A stretch of 64,000 bases of DNA from positions 56,368,918 to 56,432,917 of the forward strand of contig NC_134277.1 in NCBI RefSeq assembly GCF_949628215.1, read 5' to 3'. Below the pieces are notes generated by a model. The model did not search any database, was not told the origin of the DNA, and worked only from the letters and a program-made list of their open reading frames with translations. The DNA is from Phalacrocorax aristotelis (Eukaryota > Chordata > Aves > Suliformes > Phalacrocoracidae). Positions 13,800 to 28,679 of this stretch are shown in pieces (within the stretch, counting starts at the first letter, position 1; each line of letters opens with the position of its first letter). Position numbers and translations under genes: made by a program.

Positions 13800-14330
13800 C
13801 AGGGCCTTGTAGGCTCTAAGAGCCCTGACCAGCTTCAGCTGGAGCCTCACCACAGCCTCTGGTCATTGGCCCAGGAGCCCCATCTCAGCCCAGCACACCC
13901 ACTTCTTGCTGGGTTTGAGTCATAGGAGTGTCTGTCTCCACTCTTGAGTTTGGCCTTGTTTCCTGGGTGGAGCTGGGATGTGTGTTGTAGGTAGCTGGTC
14001 TCCAGTCCTGCCTCCTGGGTGGACTTGTGACCGACAGCACAGCCTTGTTTCCAGCCCTGTGTCCAGCCAGACCCTGGACATGGCTTACTTTCTTACCATG
14101 TCAGAGGCTGTTAATGGACCCCATTTCAAACCTCCAGCTCTACTCAGCCACCTTGGGCTCTGGGGGATGGTACACTGTCAGTGAGGGCCTGGCCTGCTCT
14201 GGGGTCAGCTGTGGCTCCTGGTGTGGCCCCTGGCATGGTGTAGCCCTGCTCACACTGCTTCCCAACAGCTACAACCTCTTCTCCCTGCAGAGAGAGCAAC
14301 CTCACACCATGGCAGTTCCTGATAAAAGAC
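13800..14330. other. GC-richer block with short internal repeats
   Basis: This half-kilobase is clearly richer in G and C than its flanks, yet poor in CpG. It contains two copies of TCCTGGGTGGA (13,961-13,971 and 14,013-14,023) and two copies of AGCCTTGTTTCC or GGCCTTGTTTCC nearby. It could be an old, decayed repeat or LTR. I do not recognise the family. Confidence 0.4.
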
Positions 14331-17300
14331 AGACATAAATTGTGTAGGTAATTCAATGCAAGGAGTCTGATCTCCTCTTATGTGACCTTTACTTACCCTG
14401 GACCTATTCAGGGGCCACAAAATGCAAATTTTCATCTGTGCTTTTTTCAATGAAAAGACTTACACTTGCCACATTGGATGACCCACAGTCAGATTGACTG
14501 GTCTGTACTTTCCCAACCTTATATCAGAGGGGAATATACCCTAAACATGTTCAGCTCAAACACTTCACAGCTGACATGTGCTGAGCTGAGATATAACAAG
14601 ATTAAAACTAGCTGAGGGAATTGGGGAGGCAGGAGAAGTTCCATAACAACTTTCTCAAATGCAAAACTTTAGTCCAAGTCCCCAGGGAAGACTGTCAAGT
14701 CTCTCTCCACAAGCACAGAAAGGAAGGGAAGAAAGCAAGCTGCTGTCCTTGATGTAACAGCATCTGGAGAAGTTATACTAACAGCTGAGAATAGTTGAGA
14801 GGAAAGGCACATAATATGCAACAGGTTTTTCTAAATGTAGTTGGGAATGATGTTGCAGTATACAGACTTCATATATAATAGAGTCTTAAATAAGGCTTTC
14901 TGCTGGGATGGGTGTTTGCCCAGCAGGCAGGAGTCACAAGCAGTTAAACAGCCATCCAAGACAGGAAGGAAAACATACCCCTCATTACAAATATTACATC
15001 TGAACATTCAGTTACAGAGCTACCAGAAATAACAGTACACACAGTAGCAGTGGAATTCTGCATTTAAACACATAGTTTTCTGCTAGTAGGGGTCTACAAG
15101 TTTTTTCTGACAAGTAATTAAAGGCAGTCAGCCAGATAGGCTGCTATTCCAATTAAGAAATTTTTACATGAGGTTTACTCTGAAGCCATGTGAAACACTT
15201 TGATGAATGCCAAAGGAATTAATAAAGATTTTCCAGTTTGTCCTTAATGTAGGAATGTATTGGACTGATTACCCATAATATTGGTGCCTCAAAATAGGAC
15301 ACTGGCATTTCCATCTGATGATAACACCTGTTAATATTTCTCTAAAGCATTTATTGATTCAGCCTTTCATCATAAGCAATAAAACTTGTGAGGAAAGAGT
15401 GATACTGGTAGTTTTTATTTGTGAGATTCCCCTGTGTGTCTGTTTTCAAACTGAAAAGTATGTGAAATTCAAACTTTTCTGTTTCCTTTCTAAATTAATT
15501 CTCATCTGGAAGAAATTTTTAATTCTGAGTTTCTAAAATAGACATTTAAATTTCTGTGAGTGATTTTGTTTAAGAACAGAATTATAAACAGTTCTGTCCT
15601 TGTGCGAAACAGTGAAAATATCACTGAACTTCTGTATTGAAAAAGCCAAAAAAAAACCCAGAAGAAAACAAACAAAAACCAAACCCAACCTAAAGAACCC
15701 TGCAAATTACTTTTCCTGAAGTCTATAGATATTAAAACAACTGTCATCTATTAACATTAAAGCAGTATAACTGTTGTCCTAACTGAATGCATGAATATTT
15801 CTGAGTTATTAAACTTAAACCCAGGTTTTCATGCCCTTCCTTGTCAGTTCCTAAGTTTGTTATAGGATCTATCGGGTACTAATAACAAAACAGGAAAACT
15901 AAATTAACTTTTACTTATTGTAAGTTATTGTGAAATGGCATTAGCAGATGGGGTGGTTTCTACCCTTACCCCTCCTCCTCCCCCCGCCTTGTCTTTGTAA
16001 AGTTTCTCATCCTAATGCTTTGGATGTAGATACAATAATTTTAATATACAAAGCTATTTTTATGCATGTCTACATGGCATTAGATCCTCGATAGCAGTTA
16101 CTGAAATCTGCATTTCTACTTACTGAGGCTTTCCTACATTGTAGTCCACAGAAATAACCTGTGCAAAAGGCACAAGCCTCTTAAAATGTAACACAACATT
16201 ATTCTACCCCATGTAAAGGCTGAGGGCCAGCTTTATTCCATGGGAACTTGGTGAGGAGCTTGGCATAGGCTCTCTGAGGAGCTAGTTAAAACTTGATTTT
16301 TAATGTGGTGGCACAAATTAAAAACCAAATTTTTCATTGTTTTACCAAACTAGGTGAAGTGTAAAACTCCATTTTATATTACACTGGGGATCAGGTGCCT
16401 GAAGAGATAGCAAATAAGCACTGTGCTAATAGTGGTGAAACTGAAAATTTTTTTTATGATGGATTTGTTATTCTCCTGTCTACCATGGATATAAACAGAA
16501 AGAGAATATAAGATTTAGAGCAGGGGAGGTGGAAATAAAAAATCCCATTTATTTTCCACTGAGTTCAAGGCAAGAATCCTCTACTTCTTGTCCATTTCTT
16601 TAACTTTCCATTTCCTAAGTAGAATTCACTGAGTTTGTTTGTTCTTTGCAGGCAAAAATTAACCTTGAGACTGAGGTTCCTACCAGCCATAGAATATCTC
16701 CCAGATAAGTTTTAACAGATGCCCAAAAGTGGAGGAAAAGGGGCCTTCTCTGAATTGGCCTGACCCTGTTACCATATTTTCCAGAATATTAAGTAGCCAC
16801 ATAAGTTACTGGTATAAAACATCTTAATATTTCTTTTTGTTTCTGCATGCAACCATCTTAGTCATGGTATCTGCATGATCTCTAATTATAGGCCTCTCTT
16901 AAACAGATAAAAGATAAAATTCAGCATGTTTTCTCACTCTTCAGTGACAACTGTAGAGCTGGCGTCAAGAGAGTGCTTAATCCCAAGTCTTAGAGCACCA
17001 CCTTCTGTTCGCTGCATTACTGATTTGAGGAGGTGGGACCAAGACACAGTTGACCTAAGCAACCGAATGTCAAGCCTTTGTGGAGTGTTAGTAGAAGGAA
17101 GGCAAACCAATGACGGAATAAAGCATCTTCGTTTTCGTGGCAACCTGAATTTCTGAAGCAGTGTTCTGCTTCCCTAAACACTGAAGGAATCAAAGACGAC
17201 TGTCTTTAGTAATGTTTTCTTTCATTGAAGGGGATTCATCTGAAAAGCTTCCTCACATTGCTTTTTCTTAGGGCCAGTTTACCAGATCCTATTGCTGGGA

Positions 17301-20300
17301 TTTTTTTGCTGACCCCTTAAATTCTCACCTTAATACTGCAGTTGCAACCACCCAAATACAGTTATGCAAATCTTTTCTTGTGTCTCTAAGTCTTGTGCAG
17401 TACACTTGTATTGTCAAATAGCTTAGCTCTCTGTCATTATCCCAAGTCCTGTTTCATGATTATCCTTAGTGCACTTGAATTACATTGTCACAACACAGTG
17501 CGTCGTGACTTCAAGTATTATGAAGGGGTGGGAGAAAAGGATTTTTTTTTTTTAATTATCTTGTCACCACTATTTTGGGGCTCAGGTCAAACACTATGTA
17601 TTGTGGCTGTTCTGCTGCAAAAAGGGACCAGCCCCTTGAGCAATGTGGATTCAGGCCACTCTCCGGTGCATGGCTGAGATAGCCCCCTGAGGCCAGTGCC
17701 CTGGGCAATGTAAAGCTGCAGCACTGGAGGTCCCTCTAGGCTAAACAGATGAGCCCCATTTAGATCCCCTGGGGTGGCAGACCTCCCGCCATTTTGGTGA
17801 CCTGCAACCAGAGGGCAGCTATTGCCTCGATATTAATGCAAGTCCATTTTAGTGGGATTTAACAGGAACTATAAAAGCACACTTCATTTCTTGCAGCTTC
17901 ACAGGCTCCTCATCATGTGTCCATGTGACTATTACTATTCTTGCAAGTCATTAAGATGATCTTTGTTTCCTAAATGACAGCAGAAGACTTTTGATTCTTT
18001 CCTTCCATCTGTGCACGTAAGAGGATACAAAAGAGGCATGATTCTCCTCCTCCACTGAAAATCATTCTCTACAGAGAATCACTCTTCAGTCATTTCCCCA
18101 CTCTTAATACAGCACTCATCTTTGTACAATTCAGCACCTGATCCCCAGCAGTCCAGGATGCAATTTCATATTCCACGCAGCTCTCTGCCACTCTGCAAGT
18201 ACATATGCAACACACACAGGCTCAGTGATGTTATCACACCAGGCATCTTCTCTCCTTTCAGCAGTAATGGGTCCAACCAAATTCCCAGATCCAAATAACA
18301 CAAAGTACTCTTCTTCATGAATTTCACCTAGTCTGTTGTTGCTTTGAACTTGAATAAACCAGTAAGAAAAACAGAGCCCTACACCACCATACTTAAAACA
18401 GGCGTGTCCTTTTGCTCCTAAAGCAACAGAACTTTATTAGGAAGCTGTCAGATACAGACAGACAGATTCAGGAGATTACAGTCGCACAGGGCAGCGGGAG
18501 AGAGCAGCAGTAATAAAGAAGACAGATTATCTGTGGTACTCCCGACTGTCACTGCTATACCAACAAAGGTGCAAGTGCTTCTACCACATCTGGAGAGGCT
18601 AATACCTTTGTCCTGGAGGTATTGCCTGAATGTGGAGTTACACCGCCCTAGACAATGCACTGTGGGGCATAGATGGGGACAAATGGGTCCCCTAAAGTCT
18701 CTCTGATGCATAGTGCTTCCTCATACTTTGTGGTGCAGCAGGGACCTTTTTGCTGCTGTAACACTACATGTAAAAAAAGTGTTATAGCAAACATTATGCA
18801 GTCACTTACTGCTAAGATCGACCTCTTTCATGCTCAGTTAGAACATTTTTGCTCTCCCAAGAGTTCTGAGAGACACACTGTAATAAAGACTATTGCAGGA
18901 AACTTCTTTAATAATGATCTTCCTCTTTTCTGTTCTCCTAACATGAGAGAAGTGACATTTTTCCTTAATAAGAAGGACTGGAAGGGCTGAACCAAACCAG
19001 TCCCCAGCACCATAGCATGATGATGTTGCTGTTTCAGTGGAAGCTTTGTCTCATTGACAGTTGCTGTCACTAGCATCAATAATTTAAAGCCACAGACACT
19101 GTGAAGTTGTAAATAATTTAAAAAATATAATTCATGTCCATTCTTATTGCTGCAGCTCAGTCAGGATCCAAACTTTTTTATACCTGTGCTTATACTAAGG
19201 AGCACACACAATAGCCAGCCTGTAGCAGTTCCTTCGAAACAGCTCTTACTATTTTTATTTAGTTAACATTTTGACATTATGTTCTTGAGAGCAAAGGCTC
19301 TGGCATACTGTAGCATATTGGAACAGCAGGTTCTGAAGTTATTTCAGTTAAAAGGTTCCCTAGATGAATGGGAGCATCATTAAGTCATAGAAAAACCTTA
19401 AATAAATAATAATTTGACAAAAAAAACCAGAGTTCTTGCTGCTTGCCAGAATGTTATACAAAAATACATTGAGTTGAAGTATGATTGAGATGTGCTGCAC
19501 CTAACAATTCTTTCTCCAAGAAACATCAAATCAGAACAACATCAACAAAAAAAAAAAAAGCCCCTCATTCTAAAGTTACCTGGGACTTAAGAGTGCTCTA
19601 CAGGATTTTTTGCCCCTCTTCATGGAATAAGAAAGAACACTGGTTGCAAAGAAGCCTTGTAAAGTTTTCCTTAAGGACAACTTTCTGACAAGGACCCTTT
19701 CCAATAGTTTCAGGTTTCTTTCCTGATATGAAGCATTCATAAATCAGATGCTAATTAGTTATCGCAGTTTAAAAGCTATGGGGCTAGGTAAGTCTCCCAA
19801 GTGACAGGTGTTTTTGAACTACAGACATTCCAGTATTATTGAGATATATTGAGGGATTACTTCTTGTTTTGTAAGAGGAAACATCAAGAATCAGTGCAGT
19901 TGTGCTCATGAGAATATTCCTGTCACCAATGTAATTTACATGCATGAATATTTTTTGCCTATAGGGGTAAGGTTGCTTTACTGAGTAAGGCCGTTGAAAT
20001 GTGGTACTGATATACTCTTTTTTCTGAAGATCATGAAAGTCGTCTGGTACAGGCCTCATATAGGGTTTAGAAAAGGTTTTTCTTGTTTACTTTTTTGTTT
20101 ATTGTCTTCCTTTTCTTTTATAGAAGGAAGAAAAAGTTTAATAGGCTATCCTTTGGGTGGAAAAATCCTTTGTCTCTGGCAGGAAGTCTTTGCTGCATCT
20201 CTTGAGTTGCAACAGTAAGTTTCAGAGCCTGCAAAAGAAAAAGTGGCTTGTGTGCTGACTAGCTGTAGAAAAAGGTAAACTAAAATATTTGCAAAGACAC

Positions 20301-21765
20301 AAGAAATCCCTAGATACAGAAAGGAAGAAAAAAAAGTATTCAGGGTTTCTAAAGAAGATTCAGTCTTTATTGTTTATAAACTTTTTCCATTTCCAAACTC
20401 TTTTCATTCCACTTGTTCTCCCAGCAGCCTATGCAGAAAGCTTTCCCTTTTCACCAGTAACATCTCAATCCTGAAGAAGGGTTGCCCTATACCCTACCTA
20501 GTAGGATCAGATTAGATCATGGGGGGTGGTTTTATTTATCTTTATATAATTGAATGGTTTTGTTAATTTTTTTAAACAATCCATGTTCTTGGTTACTCTT
20601 ACTGAAATTTAATCCATGGTGTGGCCTACTCTAACTAGGCTGTTGTAACTCATGCAGAGTTCAGCTATACTTTTAGGTACAGAAACAGCCAATAAGATTC
20701 ACATCATCCAACCTTCCAGCTTACTTTTTTATGCATTCAGACTTCCCTGAAGTAACTGGAAATCTTCCTAGTTATTTCATTGTATGGGGTCAGGATTTTT
20801 TTTTTGTTTATGTGAGCAAATGCAAGTTTACCTCTGAGTCTTGAGTACCTTTAGTGCCAATAGAGGAAAAAAGGACACTTCTAGGCAACAACTAGCCGTG
20901 TCAAAAATCATGCCTTTAAATTGTCTGTTTCTACCTAATAGCCATAAGGGGATCCAAGCTGACTTCTTCAGATGTGTAAATATCTATACAGAAGAAACAT
21001 AAAGTTGTGTGAAGTGAGTCATATCATGTCCCTGTCATTCTGAAAGACATGGAGATCTTCCAAAAGACAGACCAAAACCCATGCTTTAGACTCAGCTTCA
21101 AACACAGGCAGAGCACAGTATGATTCCTAGTGTCACTCACACTTCTAGTTTAGCCAAGCAAAACTTTGTATAACAAAGTCAAACATACTTCTACAGCAGA
21201 TGGATGGGCAGGACCTCTTCATTCAGTCAGTACTAGTCTGAGTATTATGAAGAATAAGACTCTACAAATCTCAGATTTCTGTACATCAGAATGGCTAGAC
21301 AACTTTGTGGGTGCACCGAGAAACGACCCTGGGTCTTCAAAATTTAAACTAATTTGCCTTCTATTGGAATTTCTGGATGGTGTCCTCATGTCTTGCCCTT
21401 TTAGAATTAAAGAGCTGGTTCTGAGCACCTTTACTCCCCTTGTCTTTAGCAGCAATTCAGGCATGGTGCCAGCTGCAAGGCACAGTAAGTTTCAGGCACC
21501 ACTTTCTTACCAGACTAACCACCAACAGATTGAAATGAGAGACCACAAGGCTAACTGTCCAATAGCACATAATGTCTGGCAGATATACACTAGTATCCGA
21601 GAGCGGGGGTGTCTTAGAAAATGGACAAAGCTATCATCATCTCCTAGCACATGATGCTTTGTGTGTTACAGGTGACTAAGGGTTAACAGTCTGGATCAAA
21701 TACATAGTGAAGTTTCACTACATAATGTGATCAGCATTAAGATATTCTTATAGAGTATGAACTTC

Positions 21766-21789
21766 AAAGTAGTCTAAATAGACTACTTT
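21766..21789. repeat. Perfect 11-bp inverted repeat, 2-nt spacer
   Basis: AAAGTAGTCTA and its exact reverse complement TAGACTACTTT are separated by AA. The structure could form a small hairpin. Nothing ties it to a gene. Confidence 0.8.
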
Positions 21790-24700
21790 AAGAAGGTTTT
21801 AAAATATTTGGATCAGAACAGAAATATCCAGGTATTGCAAACTGGATTTGCAAATCTACTGTCAACATCCATTAGGGCTTCCAAAGGCAACTTTTAGCTC
21901 CTTTAGCTAGGGAAATGCTAAACACTATTTGAGGTATTTAGGGACAAATAACATTGAGCTACAGAAGTCATACAGCTCCAAGAACAACCGAGTGTGATCT
22001 CTAGTTGCCTCCTAGAATTCTTGCACACGCTTGTATCATTATCTGGAAATACATGCGTAAATTAATATATAGATCCACATGTCACAGAAATTTCAAGGTC
22101 TGGGGTCCTCAGTATACATTTGATAGGTCTTTCTTATTCAGAATTACTAAAGCCTCATTCCATGCTGCAGTAACTAGAAATCCTTAAATTAGCTTTTTCT
22201 ATAAATGAATGTCTGTAGCAATAAGCATGGAAATCTTTTACTGAGTTATATAGTAAACCAGAAGAGGGGTTCATGGTTCTAATGAAGGATTCTATTTTCA
22301 CCACCTTGGGTCCCACATCACTAGTCAGATATTTTTCAAATGACATCAAAGAATTGTTTACTATTTCTCCTTGGCTTTGAGGAGAAAAGAAGTCTCAAGA
22401 CAGGAAGGTACTAATTCTAATTAATCACATGGCTAAATCTTCTTTTCACTGCACATTTACACACAGGATACAGAACTTTCTTTTTCTAGTCCCATTTTTC
22501 AGGTAGTTATTAAAGGAAAAGGGAAAGCTTTAAACTGGCATTCCCCAAACTCTTCCTGAGTGTTCACTCTTTTACATGTTTTACAAATGTCCAAGGCTCC
22601 AACACATCTGTCCTTGATGAACAAGAATTCCCACTGAAACTTCCGCTGGAGGAAATTATGCTCTTTCTACAAATCGTAGTAGTGAGCACTGGCCAAGCAG
22701 AATAGCTGTTGTACTCTTATTTACAAAGTTGTTGCATAGCAATGGTAGATTAAATAACATGTATGTAAGCAGCCCATTAAAGTGTTATCAGATCCTACTA
22801 TATCTTATCATTAATGTGAAACTGGCCTAGTTTAACCCTGCATTACTTTGTATATTTACTTTGGATGCCATGTTTGGAGTTCATTGTTAGCTTCCACTGC
22901 AGCTGGAGAGAACCTGACATCTTAGGTGTCTCTGGGTGAACATTGCATCAATTACACAGTGTGATAAGGTTTTTAACTTAGGTGTTCAGGAAAGAACTTG
23001 AAGTTAGCCTGGGTAAATGTAAGCTTTGGTGTCCTTAACTACTTAGTAGGCAACAGAGTATAGAATTGGTATTTGACAGTACCAGGTTCCTTAGATATTT
23101 CCCTAGAAACATCCCTTATTACACCTTCAGCCCACCACTCTACTCCCTCAAGGGACAGAGGAACATGGTGCTCTTTCAATCTTTTCAGTCACTTCTCTGA
23201 GTCTTATCTGAGTTAGAGAAATATTAAGAAGAAGCAAGAGTGAGAGGGAGAATGGACAGAGAGTGGGATCAAGACAGGCAAGTTCAGATTTGGAGGCCTT
23301 GGGATAAGACCTTTGAGAAAAAGGGTTTTTTAGCTGAGAAACCTGAGAAACTTAACCTTTGGAGGTAGAGAATGTGCAATGAAATCCTTTATACTGTATG
23401 CTTGTCTACACACTAGAGTAGTTTCTCCATTTCCAAAGCTTCAATAAATAACAATACTTACTTACCAAGAGCACTGCATTTCAGAAAGTTATTTCACGTA
23501 AGTAGACTAATATTTATCTACTTCATCCATATTCTGACGATGACACCTACAGGCCAAAGGAGAGCTGTGCAAAAGAGTGATTATTTTTAGGCAAAAAAAA
23601 AAAAATTTCTTGCCCACTCCATCACAAGAAAAGATATTTATAATGAGGTGTATACCACTTGCGTTACTGAGCTAATAACTGTACTGAATTCACATGCCAT
23701 GCTGTTTTTCTTTTAATTAAAAGTGGAGCAAACAACTGCTTTCCTAAATCTCTCCAACAATGTCTTTAAAGGCATAGCCGTAGATTAGTGAGACAGAGCT
23801 TTACAAAAGGATTGTGTAATTCCTGAAAACTCTATTCACTCTGAATAGCTACATTGTTCCATATAAGAATGCACAGATATTAAAATATAGTGCTTTTCAC
23901 CAATGGCTATTGAAAAATTACTGCCTGAAGAGAATTGTGACAGTTTTTATCTTCCTCAAATTGAAAGAGGTCAGGAAAAAAAGAGTGTTTGCAACAGGGC
24001 TGTAATTTCTGTTTGCCACTGGGTCCCACAAAAACAATGAATTTGAGTTGCCTTGGGCTGGTGAGACATGGTGCCCAACCCAGCTGTGATTACATCTTCA
24101 GTAGTGACTCTGTGAAATGAAAACTTGTTCAGAACTTGAACACATGGAGAGGGAGGAAAGGTGTCAATACAGGATCAAGAAATAGAAAAGGCATAGTAAA
24201 ATTTTTACCTGCTGAAGGCCAAATACATCTTTTCAGGAATGTCACAGTCATGACATGAGTTCCTTAAACATGTGTCACATTACTGGGGAAACTACTTGGA
24301 TAATACAGTACATGTAAAAGCTAGAATAGAAAAGATCAACTTAAATTAACACCAACCACTATCTGCTTTTCAGCTCTTAGCAATGCACAGTATTGACATA
24401 CCACAGTCTTAATCAGTCTTCAGAGCTGCTGTCCGTACTTCAGATACACCAAAACTTTTGTGCTTTTTCCTGTGCGTGGCAAAATATCTGGTGTCTATTC
24501 TCAGGGTTTCCAAACCTCCCAAAATCTGCTTGCTTTCTCCCCCCTTCTTTCTTTCATAGAACAGTTTCTGATTCTTTCTAGGTACCCCATAGTACTTCCC
24601 AGTGGGAAGAACCATATCCTGGTTGTGAACATAGGAAGCTTATTTTAACCTATTCTGTGAAAGAAGTGGAGACTCCAGCCAAAGCTCTGTTTATTTTAGT

Positions 24701-27700
24701 GAAAGGCTTCTAACCTAGATTGCCATTAATATTTCCATTACCATGTGACTTAAGGAGACAGATCTAAAGGTTATTGGATGTCTTTCACTACCAACTCCAT
24801 CTACTACCTCCTCTGGTCACTCTTGATTTAATTCAGTTTACCAGAAAACAATTTTCCTCTCATAGTCTATACCAAACGATTGGTAGCATTGACTCCCATT
24901 TTCACTGTTAAACTTTAACATAAGTACTGTGATGTAACTAATTCTTATTTGCATTGTCTCTTTTAGAGACAATGGTCTATGGTCCCTAACTCTATTTATT
25001 TTAGCTTTCCTTCAGCATCATGCCTCAAGACTTACTGATTCACAGTTGAAGGAAAATAATTCAGTTAGCTTCGTGACAGAAACAGAAGGGCTTCTGGAGT
25101 TAGTATTTTCACATCCTGTGTTTATTTAAGGGTATTCTTTATTTTTATTCTCTCTATAGATATTTATGGAGCTGGGTTAGTTATATTTTCATTTGGCTTT
25201 GCATGAAGAGCGTATCTGATTATTAGCTGAATTTTGCAACATTAACAGACCCTGGAGTTTTTCATGCCAGTTTCTATGTCTGAACATGGAAGGATTATCA
25301 GGGTATCTTATAGCAAGATGTCCTTTTGCTGGAAGTTTTTCAAATGCTTTTCTGGCATCTACTGTGGGAAAACTCTTCCTTGAGGGTGTATGACCTAACT
25401 CCTGTTCGTAAGACTTCATCGTTAAAGACTGAAAATACTATTCTGTTATCTGAAATGAGGAAAGAAGACTTCTCATGCGTTCCAAAATCTTTGTATGCCT
25501 TTCCTGTTCCAGGAAGGGATTCAAGGGGGAGTGGGAGGGTCAGGGGCAAGATCAATACCCGCCCAAACAAATAGTACCATAATGTCAGTGTCCCTCCCTG
25601 GAAACCAGGGGCCAAGTTTTGTTTCTCATGCAAGAAGACAAATTGTAACACTGATTTCTGCAACACTTGACAACGAGGACTGACCTTCAGCCCAGTGGAT
25701 CGAACATGAACAAGTCTACAATTCTGAGGAGGAGGGATTGAAACGGTAGGCAGATGCTGCTTCTTATAATGCTCCTATATTACACTTATAATACAATGTT
25801 AGGCATTCTGGGCTTCTCTACATAAATGTCTCAGGCAATGAGATTTTAATAACTTGTTTAGAAGAAAAGAAGTCTTGCTACTAAAAAAGTTTTCTTAGAA
25901 ACTGACTTTCTTTAGCTTTTTTCCTAACTTTAAATCCCCAAATTCAAGACTAGGAACGCAGCAAGGTAAGCATTTTGGTTGAAGGTCTTATCCCTAGAAC
26001 CAAAATCCAGATCAGTTCAGGATTTTCTCTTAAACTATTATTTGTAATCATAATCTGCTTTCTTTACCCTAGCAATCACTTGTCTTCTGCGATGTTTAAT
26101 ATTGCTCAATTTCTTCTTTCACTTATAGAGCATCTTCATCATGCAGACACTCAAATCTGAGATTAAAAAAAATTTCCTAAGAAATACTATGACAAACAAA
26201 GGCCATCTGGTAGGCATAAACATAAATGAGATGCAAACCAAAAATCTCAATAAACACTGAATCACCATCAATCCATACATGCAAAGTCCCAAAACAACAG
26301 AATTATTTTGCAGTGAGTAATGTCTTGCCAGTGGGATAGTCTGCACAGTGTGATTAATTTTCACAGTCTAATGAGTTCCTCCCACCAAAAAAAGCCAGTC
26401 CAAATTTATTTTGCACTATCAGTCTTAAATTTCATTCACTCATTTACTCTCAAGTACGTTTGTTGTGATTTTTATCTACAGCACTGTACTGGGAAACATG
26501 TTTCATATGCATACACAGATTCTTGTTATTTTAGCTTCAGAATCTGTAAAGTTCCTTGCTGTCTGTTACAGACGGGGAAAATGCATACAGCAGGAAGACA
26601 GTGATGTGGTTAAGGTCAGGCCACTACTTCTGATCCAGCAAAGGAGGAGTAACTCATCAATTACCCACAAAGATTTGACTGAAGGTTCTTGTACAGACAT
26701 AAAATCCTGCTGAACAACCCACACCTTATAATTAAACATCGAGGGCTAGCCTGTGCCCTGCACTTGGCTGGTGCAGATGGGTTGAAATCCTGCCTACTGA
26801 GTCAATGAATTGTTGAATCAACATCAGCAAAACCAAAGTTTCACCCAAGGCCCACGCCTTGCTATCACACCCTGCTGCCTGAAAACAGGGCTTGAGAGCT
26901 ACTGAAGGTATGACCTGGACTTCTTGCAAATCTGCTAACAGCTAGTTGAAAGGAAAGACATAATAAACTGTTACCCCCTGTGTACTCTCCTCCCAGGAGG
27001 AAGGTTTAGAGGGCAGCAGCTAATCTGCCAAAGAAAGGGTTTATTCTCCCTTCAAGGAACCTTTCTTTTTCCATTCCTGACAGTCATCTCAAATAAATGA
27101 TGATTTATCTACTGTTCTTCCATTTTCTCTCAATGCTATGACTGCAAAGAAAAATTTTAAAGTTTAAAAATTTAAATTTCAAAATTTAAACCAAATAAAG
27201 CCCACAAAACTCCCATTACAAGTGTATACAGAACAAACCAGGGAATGGATTTAATTTCAGGAGCATTTCAAATGACAGATCATTTTAAATTATTTAGTGA
27301 TATTTAATGAATGAGTGATACACACTATTACATTATTTACCAGCAGAGTGCTCTTTTGAAGGGCTTCAGTTTCTGTAGGTATTTTTACACCGTACCTCTA
27401 CTTTTTTTTTTTTAAAGGACTAAATACTTAGGAAATGCCCACTGAATGGAGACAGCGTCTACCATCTACCTCACTCTCTTGATTGGGTTCAGCTACTTTG
27501 AATCTACTGATTCCTAACCAGGTACCGACACAGAATCTAAGCCTACAGTAGCAGTTGAGACTGTCCTTCCACCGAGCCAGATGTAATGTGAAGTGTTAGG
27601 ACCTTTTCTAAGTTCTCAGCTACAGAAGCCACAATAAACTTTCTTCATCTGACTAACGTCTCTGCTCTCACCAGAAGTAAGCTCCCATTCTGGTATGCCG

Positions 27701-28679
27701 CATAACATTGATGTGGCATCTGCTGTGAAATCCCACTGGCAGATGCCCCTAATTTTTACCATGTTTTTGACACATTTTAGAAATGGGGTGAGCTGTAAGT
27801 GCAGAATAAATTAATAGTTTCTTAGTGGTTATCCTATAGTCCATAATCAACTTATTCCACAATACCATCCCTAGCACAGCTGAGCTCTAAGGCTACATGG
27901 TCCCCACAGGTGCTACATACAAATGTCAGAGATAGCTCTTGAAGAGGATTTGCCCCACAAACAAGAGAGAGCTACCAGAAAGCCAGGTTTTTCCCACACA
28001 GTCTGCACTATGCTAAAAAGAGCATTCGGATCATTGTATATTCAGTATTTAAAAATATCTTCTGTAACACAGTACTCCCTAATATGTTACCACATCCTTT
28101 TCCCAATGCTTTTCCCCAAGAAACTGCATTAATGTGAAGGTTACGCTCCACGTACTGTGTGCCCCATATCATTCTTCCTAGTCTCTACAGGTAATACTTG
28201 GTTTTATTTCCCCAAGTGAGGCAAGATTTTACCAAAGCTGCCTGTTTGCTCTCTTTATTTTATACCATGCCAGTTCTTGTACACTAATTTCAAACACTTT
28301 TGGGGCCCCAGTCTTGCAGAAGGACTGCTCCCCTGTCTCTGATTAGAGCTGGTTGTGTCGTTCTTACAAATCATGCATCACAGGAATTCTCATCCTTTAG
28401 TATTAAAATTAATTATTCATGTGCCTTACAAAATAAGCAGTTTTATTGCTGCTGATTAAATAATATGCCTAAAATAGATTGTTTGCAATATTTTTTGCCC
28501 ATCAATCATTTAATGAATTATTCAGAAATATTTTGTATTACACTGTCTCTGGCACTGGTTGGTTGGAGTCAGGGAGATAGATAAATATCCCCTTAACACA
28601 TTCTCCCTCAGCAGAGATTCGGACTGGGAGATGGGGGAGGTGGTGTGGGTTGCTTGCTATGGATGTTGTGGGAAATACC

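Larger units (their letters stand above)
11722..28679. other. Intergenic, no gene recognised
   Basis: About 17 kb of AT-rich sequence. The longest open frames (13,286-13,762 and 21,166-21,654, both plus) have low-information translations with no recognisable domain. Their length is about what chance gives in 64 kb. A GC-richer block lies at 13.8-14.3 kb. I see no tRNA, rRNA or CR1 fragment that I can support. Confidence 0.6.

Noticed and set aside
21166-21654. 162-residue plus-strand frame, partly mirrored by a minus frame
   Set aside because: The translation has no family resemblance and the overlapping opposite-strand frame suggests chance.
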